Below, in pieces: positions 45,510 through 57,331 of a stretch of DNA of 64,000 bases. Positions within the stretch are counted from its first letter, which is position 1; every line of letters starts with the position of its first letter. The notes beneath the pieces were generated by a model that was not told the DNA's origin, searched no databases, and was given only the letters and a program-made list of their open reading frames with translations. The position numbers and the translations under genes are program-made. Source of the stretch: Parahaliea mediterranea (GTDB lineage: Bacteria > Pseudomonadota > Gammaproteobacteria > Pseudomonadales > Halieaceae); contig NZ_JAFKCZ010000003.1 in the NCBI RefSeq assembly GCF_017255185.1, positions 211,845-275,844 of the forward strand, read 5' to 3'.

Positions 45510-45755
45510 TCACCCCGATCCGCGCACCTCGCGCACCTGCAACACGGTCCAGGGCTGGCCCACCAGGCCGGCCGCGGTGGCCACCCCCGCCCGGGCCATC
45601 ACCGCCGCGGTGTCGCCGCCCGCCACCTGCACTGTGGCGGTGCCGCCGTTGGGATAGCGCAATTCCACCACCATCGCGGCCTCGCCGTCGTGGGTCGGGG
45701 CCAGGTGCACGGCGCAAATGACCGCGCCCCCCGCCTCCCCTGCCCCGGCAGTCAC
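45510..45755 (-). CDS. Small hypothetical protein beside the deacylase
   Basis: An 81-residue protein, Ala/Gly/Val-rich with no clear domain; TATVQVAGGDTAAVMARAG suggests a small alpha/beta unit. It overlaps the end of the next minus-strand gene (45752) by four bases and so reads as a coupled pair with it downstream of the deacylase gene. I cannot name its function. Confidence 0.55.
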   Translation of the reverse strand: MTAGAGEAGGAVICAVHLAPTHDGEAAMVVELRYPNGGTATVQVAGGDTAAVMARAGVATAAGLVGQPWTVLQVREVRGSG

Positions 45756-45961
45756 GCTGCCGGCGGGCCGGTAAACACAATGTCGGAGCGGGTCATCATC
45801 GCCGGTGCGGGGCGGAACACCAGGTACAGGTTCCAGCTCTGCAGGTCGGCGACGGCCTCGTCCACCGGGCGGTCGGGAAACTCCCGCGCGGCGATGCTGC
45901 GCCAGTCATCGCCCTCGCGGGGATACACCCAGGGGCGCAGTGGTTCGATTGTTGCACTCAT
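45752..45961 (-). CDS. Small hypothetical protein beside the deacylase
   Basis: A 69-residue protein starting at ATG 45961 (MSATIEPLRPWVYPREGDDW). The frame is open for 41 codons upstream into the deacylase gene but without family-like content. It contains an SIAAREFPDRPVDEAV.LQSWNLYLVFRP segment, suggesting a short helical protein, perhaps with an end-binding role. It begins 16 bp after the deacylase ends and overlaps the 81-aa gene, so the three probably form one transcript. Confidence 0.6.
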   Translation of the reverse strand: MSATIEPLRPWVYPREGDDWRSIAAREFPDRPVDEAVADLQSWNLYLVFRPAPAMMTRSDIVFTGPPAA

Positions 45962-45977
45962 AGCATACTCCTGTTGA

Positions 45978-47675
45978 TTAAGCCGCCACCCGCGGACTGG
46001 ACACAATGCGCCCGCCGCGGTCCCCGCTGTAGCCATCGCCCGCGGAATAGGCCAGCACGCCGTTGACATACACCTGCTCCACACCCCGGGCCCGGCGCAC
46101 GTAGCGATAGCCCTCGGCGGGCAGGTCTTCCACCGCGATCTCCGGCCCGCGATCGATGGTGTCCAGGTCGAACAGCACCAGGTCCGCCGCCAGGCCCGGT
46201 CGGAGGCGCCCGCGGTCCACCAGGCCCCAGTTCGCGGCCACCTGGCCAGTCAACTTGTACACCGCCTGCTCCGGGGTGAGCGCGCCGGCATCGCGCACAA
46301 AGCGGCTGAACAGGTAACCGGTGTCGCCATAGGTCGCGAAACGGGTGACATGGGCGCCGCCATCGCCGGAACCGATCTGCACCAGCGGGTCGGCAATGGG
46401 ACCGGTGATGCGCTCCAGGTTGTTGTGGCCCACTTCGAGCGCGGTGAAGCAGGTCTTGAGGTCTTCCTCCACCGCCAGGTCGAGCATCAACTCCACCGGA
46501 TCGCAGTCGCGCTCGGCGGCGATATCCCGCAGACAGCGCCCCTCCAGCGGCTTGTTGTGGGCCAGGTGACAGCGGTTGACGATGAAGTCGGGGAAGTGCA
46601 CCTCCATGGCGATGGGGTGCAAGCCATTGTAGGCCTCCTCCACCAGCTGCTTGCGCACCCCGGCGTCCTGGAAGTCGCGCAGGGTCTCGGCGTGGGGCTT
46701 GAGGATGGTCGCCCACCAGGTGGGCCGGGTGCTGAACACCGAGGTGGGCATGTCGAACTCGAAGGTGACGTCAATCGGCCGGGTCTGCATCTGCGGCACC
46801 ACCCGCGCGCCGTGCAGGGTTTGCAGGCGAACGCGCGCCAGGGCGCGCTGCACCAGGTCCGGGGTGGCATTGGAATCGAACAGCGGCGAGAAGCTCACGG
46901 TGATACCGTGGCGGCGCGACAGCTCGCCGAGGATGTCGATACGCACGCAGAGCAGGTCCGGGTCCCAGAACTCCGGCACCACCTGCATTACCGCGCCGTA
47001 TTCCCCCAGTACCGCGCACAGTGCGTCGAGTTCTTCCGGCGCCGCCAGGCGGCAGGGCACCGGCCGGTGTTCGTGATCGATATCCACCCAGCTGGTGGAC
47101 AGCCCCAGGGCCCCCGCGTCCAGGCACTCCCGCAGCAGCTGCTGCATCCGCGCGATCTCGTCGTCGGTGGCGCAGCGTTCCCGGGCTGCCTCTCCCATCA
47201 CCCACAGGCGCAGCATGCTGTGGCCGGCCAGGGTCGCCACATTGATACCCAGCTGGTCGCGGAAGCTGGCCAGGTACTCCTCGAAGGTCTCCCAGTTCCA
47301 GCGCATGCCGGCGTCGAAGGCCGCCGCCGGCATCTCCTCGATCTGGCGGAACACCGCGCCCACAAACTCGCGGTGCCGGGCCCGCACCGGAGCCATGGTC
47401 AGCGAACAGTTGCCGTTGATGACCGTGGTCACGCCGTGCTCCAGGGAGGGCGTGGCCAGCCCGTCCCAGGTGATCTGGGCATCGAAATGGGTGTGCGAAT
47501 CGATAAAGCCCGGCGCCAGGGCCCGGCCGCCGGCGTCCACCACCGCGCGGGCATCGCCGTCGAGACGGGTCCCCATGGCCGCGATGCGCCCCTCGCTGAC
47601 GGCGACCGCGCCGTGAAAGGGCGGCTCGCCGGTGCCGTCAAAAATCCTGGCGTTTTTTATGATCAGGTCATACAT
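45978..47675 (-). CDS. N-acyl-D-amino-acid deacylase family amidohydrolase
   Basis: A 565-residue metallo-amidohydrolase. The start is ATG 47675, seven bases after AGGAGG; an ATG two codons earlier would leave a spacing of one. The N-terminal beta-barrel strands (YDLIIKNARIFDGTG) are followed by the metal-binding DSHTHFDAQ in a TIM barrel, and FGDGGAH near the C-terminus resembles the family's conserved SGDGGAHVTRF. Such enzymes remove acyl groups from D-amino acids. Substrate preference is undetermined, and the two small genes downstream may be accessory. Confidence 0.85.
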   Translation of the reverse strand: MYDLIIKNARIFDGTGEPPFHGAVAVSEGRIAAMGTRLDGDARAVVDAGGRALAPGFIDSHTHFDAQITWDGLATPSLEHGVTTVINGNCSLTMAPVRARHREFVGAVFRQIEEMPAAAFDAGMRWNWETFEEYLASFRDQLGINVATLAGHSMLRLWVMGEAARERCATDDEIARMQQLLRECLDAGALGLSTSWVDIDHEHRPVPCRLAAPEELDALCAVLGEYGAVMQVVPEFWDPDLLCVRIDILGELSRRHGITVSFSPLFDSNATPDLVQRALARVRLQTLHGARVVPQMQTRPIDVTFEFDMPTSVFSTRPTWWATILKPHAETLRDFQDAGVRKQLVEEAYNGLHPIAMEVHFPDFIVNRCHLAHNKPLEGRCLRDIAAERDCDPVELMLDLAVEEDLKTCFTALEVGHNNLERITGPIADPLVQIGSGDGGAHVTRFATYGDTGYLFSRFVRDAGALTPEQAVYKLTGQVAANWGLVDRGRLRPGLAADLVLFDLDTIDRGPEIAVEDLPAEGYRYVRRARGVEQVYVNGVLAYSAGDGYSGDRGGRIVSSPRVAA

Positions 47676-47852
47676 GGTCATTCCTCCTGGTACACGCCGC
47701 ACTCTAGGCCCGCGCCCCGGGCCCGGCCATGTCGGATCGACCAAAAGACATGGAGTATCGCCGCCAATTCGCCGCGCCGACCGCTGCAACACCTGTTTAC
47801 TGCCCGCCGACACGGGCTATCATGCGGCAACCAGCAGGTACAGGAGCGGACC

Positions 47853-47975
47853 ATGAAGCGCATACCACACAATCCCCAACCACGGCATCGCACGCCACAG
47901 TCGCCCTCCGCCCCGCTGCCCCCGGTCGCGGGTCAGCGAACGCCCGGCCGGTCCGTGCGGAGCCCGGCGTCGTGA
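47853..47975 (+). CDS. Possible proline-rich leader ORF before the MBL hydrolase
   Basis: A 40-codon frame with ATG 47853 six bases after AGGAG, encoding a basic, proline- and arginine-rich peptide (MKRIPHNPQPRHRTPQSPSA..). Its TGA (47973-47975) overlaps the GTG start of the MBL hydrolase (47972) as GTGA, which suggests translational coupling. Proline-rich leaders sometimes stall ribosomes, so control of the downstream gene by translation is possible. A frame this short has no independent support. Confidence 0.35.
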   Translation: MKRIPHNPQPRHRTPQSPSAPLPPVAGQRTPGRSVRSPAS

Positions 47976-48937
47976 CCGGCGCCCGCTTCCAGTCGCTGCC
48001 GGGCGATATCACCTGCATCGACGCCGACTACGTGCAACCCGGCATCGCCTGTTTTTACCTGGTTGGCGACGGCGATGAGTACGCCCTGGTCGAGACCGGC
48101 ACCTCCCACAGCTACGACAACCTGAGGCGCACGCTGGCGGCGCTGTCCATCGAGCCCGGCCAGATCCGCTACGTCATCCCCACCCATGTGCACCTCGACC
48201 ACGCCGGCGGCGCCGGGCGCTATATGCGCGCGTTTCCACAGGCAACCCTGCTGGTGCATCCGCGGGGGGCGCGCCACCTGATTGACCCCGAACGACTCAT
48301 TGCCAGCGCGCAACAGGTCTACGGCGAAGAAGCCTTCCGGGCGTTGTACGGCACCATCGACCCGGTGCCCGCGGAGCGGGTGCGCGAACTGGCGGATGGC
48401 GAGCGAGTGGCCATCGGCGACAGGGAACTCCTCGTACAGCACACGCGGGGGCACGCGGAGCACCACCTGTGCCTGTGGGACGAACGGACCCGGGGCTGGT
48501 TCAGCGGCGATATGTTCGGCATCAGTTACGATTACCTGCGCCTGCCCGGCGGCAGCTTTGTCCTGCCCGCCACCACGCCCACCCAGTTCGACCCGGAAGC
48601 CTATGCCGAATCCGTTGCCACGCTGGCCGCGCGCGCGCCCCGGTACATGTACCTCACGCACTACGGCAGGTTGCCCTTCGAGGGTCGCCAGGTGGACCTG
48701 CTGCACGACCAGCTGCGGGAATATGCGCGGCTCGGCGATGCCTGCGCGGGCGATACTGCGCAATTGCAGGCCGCGGTAACCGAATACACCCGCGAGCGGC
48801 TGGCCCCGCTGGCCGGCGCCGAACAGGCCCGAACCCTGGGCGAACGGCTGGAGATGGACCTGGCCCTCAACGTCCAGGGTATCGCCTTCCGCGCGGCCCG
48901 CGCCAAGGTGCCGTCCCCGGACACGCCGGCCTCATGA
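47972..48937 (+). CDS. Metallo-beta-lactamase-fold hydrolase
   Basis: A 321-residue MBL-fold protein from GTG 47972, nine bases after GGAG. The frame continues upstream but only with low-complexity residues. Metal ligands: THVHLDHAGG (HxHxDH), HTRGHAEHH and FSGDMFGISYD, so a binuclear metal site looks complete; THYGRLPFEG carries the final His. The substrate, for example a lactone, thioester or phosphoester, is not obvious. It overlaps the AraC gene start by four bases. Confidence 0.85.
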   Translation: MTGARFQSLPGDITCIDADYVQPGIACFYLVGDGDEYALVETGTSHSYDNLRRTLAALSIEPGQIRYVIPTHVHLDHAGGAGRYMRAFPQATLLVHPRGARHLIDPERLIASAQQVYGEEAFRALYGTIDPVPAERVRELADGERVAIGDRELLVQHTRGHAEHHLCLWDERTRGWFSGDMFGISYDYLRLPGGSFVLPATTPTQFDPEAYAESVATLAARAPRYMYLTHYGRLPFEGRQVDLLHDQLREYARLGDACAGDTAQLQAAVTEYTRERLAPLAGAEQARTLGERLEMDLALNVQGIAFRAARAKVPSPDTPAS

Positions 48938-50070
48938 ACACCGTCGACAGCCCGCTGCAGGCCCCGCTGATTTCGCTGACCGAGGCCCTGGTCGCGGCGC
49001 TGCAGTCGGAGGACGCGGAAACGGCCTTCGTGGAGGAGAGCGGCCAGTTTGTGGACCTGCTCGGCGACACCCTCAGCCTGCCCTACAGCGCGATCCTGAA
49101 CTTTGATCACATGGACCTGCAGGGGCGGCGGGAGCTGCTGGAGGAAACGCTGGCGGACCTCGGACTGGGTCTCGACAACCTGGACTGGCCGGCCTACCCC
49201 GAGCTGGCGGTGCAGTTCCAAAACCGCGTGTGGCAATACCTCTACCGGCGCTTCCTCAACACCCACCAGGCGGTGAGCTCCCATGTGGAGCTGCTTCCCG
49301 CCCCCGAGCCCGACTATCCCCGCCCCCTGTTTACACCCGCGGGCTCCTGGTTGATGCTGTTCATCGAATCCGGGGAATGCCTGGTGAACGGCGACACCGG
49401 CGGACGGGTATTCGGCAGCGATGGCCCCGCGGTACTGGTGCTGCCGCCGGAATCCAGCGTGGAACTGTGCCGCGGTCACGCGGCATCCCGCTGCAGCCTG
49501 TTCAGCAACGCCTTTTTCCCGCGCGAAACCTGGCTGCCCCTGCTGCAGGCCGGCCAGGACGAGTCCGGACCGCGGGCCCTGAATATCGGCGATCGACACA
49601 TCGCCGCCGACCTGAAGGAGTCACAGGGCCGCATTATCGATATCGCTCACTCCCAGGCCCATCACGCCCTGGCGCTGCATTTCAACCTGCTGGAGCGGAT
49701 GTTGCTGCTCTGTGACGAATTGCGGCCGCGCGGCAACGGGGAGCAGCTGGACCGCCGGGTGGTGGCGGCCCGGGACTACCTGTTGGCGCACTACCGGGAA
49801 AAAACCACGGTGGAACAGGTGGCTGCGGCGGCCAACGCCGCCCCCTCCACGCTCAACGCGCTGTTCAAGAACCAGATCGGGGAAAACCTGATGCGCTGGC
49901 GGGACCAGCTGCGCATGCAGCGTGCCCGGGAACTGCTGCAGGGTACCGACAAGCCGATCAAGGTGATCGCCACCGAGGTCGGCTACGACGACCCGATGTT
50001 TTTCTCACGCCGCTTCAAGCAGCTGACCGGCTGGTCGCCGACCCAGGTCCGCGACAGTACGACGAAGTAA
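48934..50070 (+). CDS. AraC-family transcriptional regulator
   Basis: A 378-residue regulator. The C-terminal ~100 residues are the AraC double helix-turn-helix (TTVEQVAAAANAAPSTLNAL then IKVIATEVGYDDPMFFSRRF), and the rest is an effector domain I cannot assign to a known ligand class. Its ATG overlaps the MBL hydrolase stop (ATGA), so the two are translationally linked and the regulator may respond to the substrate or product of that enzyme. The Coq4-like gene starts 148 bp downstream. Confidence 0.9.
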   Translation: MNTVDSPLQAPLISLTEALVAALQSEDAETAFVEESGQFVDLLGDTLSLPYSAILNFDHMDLQGRRELLEETLADLGLGLDNLDWPAYPELAVQFQNRVWQYLYRRFLNTHQAVSSHVELLPAPEPDYPRPLFTPAGSWLMLFIESGECLVNGDTGGRVFGSDGPAVLVLPPESSVELCRGHAASRCSLFSNAFFPRETWLPLLQAGQDESGPRALNIGDRHIAADLKESQGRIIDIAHSQAHHALALHFNLLERMLLLCDELRPRGNGEQLDRRVVAARDYLLAHYREKTTVEQVAAAANAAPSTLNALFKNQIGENLMRWRDQLRMQRARELLQGTDKPIKVIATEVGYDDPMFFSRRFKQLTGWSPTQVRDSTTK

Positions 50071-50218
50071 ACCACGCGCCCCGTTTCTCCGGGCCGCCGC
50101 CAAGGCGCAGACAATTGTGCAAGGCAAGCGGCCGATTCTCCATTCCCCCCGGCTGCCCCGCGGGTCTTAATAGCACGCATAAGCCCTAAAAACAGTCCCG
50201 TTAGTGGAGGATCGCACC

Positions 50219-51052
50219 ATGACCGATGTACCGAGTTACTCGGCCGGCCAGCGTTTACTGGACCCGCGCCGGCTGGGCACGACCACCATGCTCAGCAGCA
50301 CCTCCAAGTACCTCAACGACCCGCGCCTGCGCCACTGGGTCTCGGTGGAGGCATTGCGCCGCAACGGACCGGACATGGACCACTACGGCGGCCCGCTGGA
50401 GATCATCGATATCTTCCGCGAGCTGGATGACCGGGACGAGATCAACCGCCTGTTCGCCGAGGCGCGCAAGCGCGACGCGGAACTGGACGCCTGGTTCGAG
50501 GCGCGCTTCCTGATTCCCCACGACCTCGAGGCGCTGGCCAGGCTGCCCGAGGGCACCCTCGGCCGGGAGTACCAGAAAATGCTGGCCGAGCAGGGCCTGC
50601 AGGCGGACTTCCTGCCCTTCGACAGCACCGCCACCGACTACGATTACTTCCACCGCCGCCACAGCCAGACCCACGATATCGAACACCTGGTGATCGGCTA
50701 CCGCTACGATCCCCTGGGCGAGTTCGCGCTGATCGCGGCCCGCACCACCAACCTGCTCAGGCACCTGGGGCCGGAGCTGGGCGAGCACATCTCGGTGGTG
50801 TCCAACCTGCTGCTGTCCACCGGAATCGCGCGCTTCGGCTGCCACTATCCACAGCTGCTGCCGCCGCTGTACAAGGCCCTCGGGGAGGGGAACCGCATCG
50901 GCGAACAGCTGAACAGCCCGCTGTTCATGCCGCGCTACGAGGAAATGTTCGAGTGGACCGTGGACGCGGTGCGCGAACACCTGGGCGTGGTTCACGGCCC
51001 CGACTACGAAGACACCATGTGGTCCCTGGGCGAGTACTTCGACGCCGCCTGA
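50219..51052 (+). CDS. Coq4-family protein
   Basis: About 277 residues from ATG 50219, eight bases after GGAGG. The HDxxH-x11-E motif of Coq4 is exactly present (His152, Asp153, His156 and Glu168), the proposed metal- or lipid-head-binding site of the ubiquinone-synthesis scaffold. Bacterial Coq4-like proteins exist outside ubiquinone operons and their roles are less clear. Here it lies between an AraC regulator and a TonB-dependent receptor, not with ubi genes, so an isoprenoid or lipid substrate linked to those genes is only an inference. Confidence 0.8.
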   Translation: MTDVPSYSAGQRLLDPRRLGTTTMLSSTSKYLNDPRLRHWVSVEALRRNGPDMDHYGGPLEIIDIFRELDDRDEINRLFAEARKRDAELDAWFEARFLIPHDLEALARLPEGTLGREYQKMLAEQGLQADFLPFDSTATDYDYFHRRHSQTHDIEHLVIGYRYDPLGEFALIAARTTNLLRHLGPELGEHISVVSNLLLSTGIARFGCHYPQLLPPLYKALGEGNRIGEQLNSPLFMPRYEEMFEWTVDAVREHLGVVHGPDYEDTMWSLGEYFDAA

Positions 51053-51176
51053 GCCGTACCCACGCGGGACACGCTTTTCCGCTAGACAACGACCGGCTTA
51101 CGCCGCGCCACCGCGCGGCGGGGCCCGGCCTACGCCAACGATAACAGCCTTCGCCGAAGGCAACAGGACAGACGCT

Positions 51177-53597
51177 ATGACATCGCTACAACGCCGCCAT
51201 CCGCTACACACCGCCCTGCTGGCCTGCCTGTTGGGGCCTGGAGTCGCCACCGGCGCCCTGGCGCAGCAGGCCAGCGACGCCGGCGCGGCGATCGGCCGCG
51301 CCGGGGCCCTCGAGGAAATCGTGGTGACCGCCCAGCGCCGGGAGGAAAACCTGCAGTCGGTCCCGATCGCCGTCACCGCGCTCGGCGCGCACGACATCCA
51401 GCAATTGCGCATCACCAATATCAATGACCTGTCCTCCCTGGCGCCCAACCTCAGCATCACTCCCCAGGGCCAGCAAACCATTCCGGCGCTGGCGATTCGC
51501 GGGGTGGTCTCCGGCACCTCGGACAATGCGGTGGACCCCAAGGTCGGCATCTACGTGGACGGCATCTACGTGGGCCGCAGCGTGGGCGCCATTTTCGATC
51601 TGGCGGACATCGAGCGTGTCGAGGTCCTGCGCGGGCCGCAGGGCACCCTGTTCGGGCGCAACGCCACCGCCGGCGCCCTGAGCATCGTCACCGCGGCCCC
51701 CACCGGCGAATTCGGCCTGCGGGCCGACGCCTCTCTCGGCAGCGACAACGCGCGCCGCGGCAAACTCACCCTGAACCTGCCCGAATGGCGGGGCCTGCGC
51801 ACCAAGCTGTCCTACCTCTACGACGAGATCGACGGCTACGCCGACAACCTGCTGGGCGGTCGCAACATCGACCTGTCGGCGCGCGCCGCCGGCTTCGGCA
51901 AACTGCGCTATGCCGATCAACTGGGTGGCAAGGAGGTTAACGCCCTCCATTTCGCCGCCCAGTACGACGCCACCGAGCGGCTTAGCATCGATTACCGCTT
52001 CGACTACAGCGATTCGGACACCGTGGGCAATCCGGTGCAAATCGTGGGGCCGCTGGAGGATCAAACCGGCCAGTTGTGGGGCGGCGTACTGGCTTTCCAG
52101 CCCTTGACCGGCGGCGTCACCAACCAGTCCACCGCGCGGCTGGACCCGGTGGCCAACGCCTCCAGCGTGGAGCATGTCGAAACCCTGGGCCACAACCTCA
52201 CCCTGACCTGGGAAGCCAGTGACGCGCTCACGCTCAAGAGCATCAGCGGCTGGCGCGAACTCGACCAGGACCCGAACATTTTCGACCTCACCGCCACCGG
52301 CGGCGTTCGCTTCTCCAGCGCGCAACTGTTCGCCCTGCTCGGCGGCAATATTGGCGGCGCCCTGGACCCGGCGGCCCAACCCGGCCCCAACGACAGTTTC
52401 TTTTCCCTGCTGACCGCGCGCTCCACCGAGCAGGAGCAGTTTTCGCAGGAGCTCCAGCTGCAGGTATCCACCGAGCGCTACGAACTGGTGACCGGGCTGT
52501 TCTATTTCGAGGAGGAATCCCCGGCCACCAATGTGCTGGGCGTGTTCCAGCCGGTGGTGGACGGCGTGGTAATGGCCAACCCGCTCCTCGACGCCCTGTT
52601 CGGCAGCGGCACCACCATCACCGAGGCCAACAATGACTCCAGCGCCGCCTACGCGCAGCTCACCTGGTACCTCAACGACAGCGTCGACCTCACCGGCGGC
52701 CTGCGCTATACCTCCGACAACCGCGAGCTGCGTATCGACTCGCTGGCCGGCGCCACCGGCGCGGTGTTCGGCCCCGGCGACTACCAGGTGGACTACGAGG
52801 AACTGACCTACACCGGCACGATCACCTGGCGCCCCACGGCGGACATCACCACCTACGCCAAGGTCTCCACGGGTTACGTCTCCGGCGGTCTCCTCAGCGG
52901 TATCCCCTACGAACCCGAGACGCTGACCTCCTACGAGCTGGGCTTCAAGTCACAGTTGCTGGAGAACCGGCTGCGCCTCAACCTCGCCGCCTTCTACAGC
53001 GACTACGAGGACCTGCAGATACAGGCCTTCCTCAACGGCCGGCAGTTCTTCGACAACGCGGGCAAGGCCAGTATCGAGGGCGCCGAGGCGGAGCTGGAAT
53101 GGCTGCCGGCGGACGGCCTGACGCTCACCGCGTCAGTGGGCTATACCCATCACAGCTATGACGAATACTTCCAGCGCAGCGCCGACAATACCTTTGTCGA
53201 CATCACCGACGATGTCAGCCAGCAGTTCGTGCCCAAAACCACGGGCCGGCTCTCGGCGCAGTACTACGCGCCGACCTTCGGCAACGGCATGCAGGCCTTC
53301 GGGCGGGTGGACGGCGTCTACCAGGGCGATACCATGCTGACCGCCAACACCCTGCGCGACCCGGAGGGCCAACTCTCGTCCCTGAACGACGCGCGCGAGC
53401 TGGCCGGCTACTGGCGGGTCGGCGCGCGGTTGGGCCTGGCGGGGATTCGCCTGGGCGACGCGGAACTCACCGCTTCGCTGTACGGCGACAATCTGCTGGA
53501 TGAGGACTATTACCCCAACGCCAATACCGCCTTCGCGCTGACGCGGATGTACGCCCGCGGGCGGACCTACGGCCTGGAGCTGACACTGGATTTATAG
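51177..53597 (+). CDS. TonB-dependent outer-membrane receptor
   Basis: An 806-residue 22-strand beta-barrel receptor. A signal peptide (about residues 1-30) is followed by the TonB-box-like EEIVVTAQRREENLQSVPIA, the plug domain with VEVLRGPQGTLFGRNATAGA, and a long barrel ending in GLELTLDL. The EEVVVTAQ/LxxVPIAVTA pattern belongs to the group of receptors abundant in marine and sphingomonad-like bacteria for uptake of siderophores, carbohydrates or aromatic/sterol-type compounds. Its substrate is unclear. AAGGCAACAGGA precedes the ATG. Confidence 0.92.
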   Translation: MTSLQRRHPLHTALLACLLGPGVATGALAQQASDAGAAIGRAGALEEIVVTAQRREENLQSVPIAVTALGAHDIQQLRITNINDLSSLAPNLSITPQGQQTIPALAIRGVVSGTSDNAVDPKVGIYVDGIYVGRSVGAIFDLADIERVEVLRGPQGTLFGRNATAGALSIVTAAPTGEFGLRADASLGSDNARRGKLTLNLPEWRGLRTKLSYLYDEIDGYADNLLGGRNIDLSARAAGFGKLRYADQLGGKEVNALHFAAQYDATERLSIDYRFDYSDSDTVGNPVQIVGPLEDQTGQLWGGVLAFQPLTGGVTNQSTARLDPVANASSVEHVETLGHNLTLTWEASDALTLKSISGWRELDQDPNIFDLTATGGVRFSSAQLFALLGGNIGGALDPAAQPGPNDSFFSLLTARSTEQEQFSQELQLQVSTERYELVTGLFYFEEESPATNVLGVFQPVVDGVVMANPLLDALFGSGTTITEANNDSSAAYAQLTWYLNDSVDLTGGLRYTSDNRELRIDSLAGATGAVFGPGDYQVDYEELTYTGTITWRPTADITTYAKVSTGYVSGGLLSGIPYEPETLTSYELGFKSQLLENRLRLNLAAFYSDYEDLQIQAFLNGRQFFDNAGKASIEGAEAELEWLPADGLTLTASVGYTHHSYDEYFQRSADNTFVDITDDVSQQFVPKTTGRLSAQYYAPTFGNGMQAFGRVDGVYQGDTMLTANTLRDPEGQLSSLNDARELAGYWRVGARLGLAGIRLGDAELTASLYGDNLLDEDYYPNANTAFALTRMYARGRTYGLELTLDL

Positions 53598-53605
53598 GAA
53601 AGCCG

Positions 53606-53627
53606 GGCGCCGCCGGAGGGCGGCGCC
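53606..53627. terminator. Hairpin between convergent receptor and greA genes
   Basis: A perfect 9-bp stem GGCGCCGCC/GGCGGCGCC with loop GGAG lies in the 39-bp gap between the receptor stop (53597) and the greA stop (53637). Without T-runs it is a weak intrinsic terminator at best, but its position fits mutual termination. Confidence 0.5.
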
Positions 53628-53636
53628 GCGCGGGGA

Positions 53637-54109
53637 TCAGAGGTGATGGACCTGGTCGATCTCGTATTCCACGTCGCCGCCTGGCGCCCTGACCACCACC
53701 ACGTCGCCCTCTTCCTTGCCGATCAGGGCGCGGGCGATGGGTGAGCTGATCGAGATCAGGTTGTTCTTCACATCCGCCTCGTCGTCGCCGACGATGCGGT
53801 AGGTGACGGTGGCATCGGTCTCGATGTTGATCAGGTCAATGGTGGTGCCGAAAATCACCTTGCCGGTTTTGGGCAGCGCGGTCACATCGATCACCTGGGC
53901 CACCGACAGTTTGCCCTCGATCTCCATGATGCGGCCCTCGGTGAAGCTCTGCTGCTCGCGGGCCGCGTGGTACTCGGCGTTCTCCTTGAGGTCGCCGTGC
54001 TCGCGCGCCTCGGCGATCGCCTGGGTGATGCGGGGGCGGTCGACCTTTTTCAGCCGCTCCAGCTCTGCGCGCAGCGCGGCTTCCCCCGAAACCGTCATCG
54101 GCACATTGT

Positions 54110-54113
<4 letters not shown>
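53637..54113 (-). CDS. greA: Transcription elongation factor GreA
   Basis: A 158-residue factor that rescues backtracked RNA polymerase by stimulating transcript cleavage. The N-terminal coiled coil ([18 protein letters not shown]) holds the acidic tip in [18 protein letters not shown], with the catalytic Asp and Glu in DLKENAEY, and the C-terminal FKBP-like domain ends in YEIDQV. The start overlaps the carB stop by four bases (ATGA), a coupling known in this lineage. The order carA-carB-greA matches pseudomonad-like genomes. Confidence 0.97.
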
Positions 54114-57331
<3,218 letters not shown>

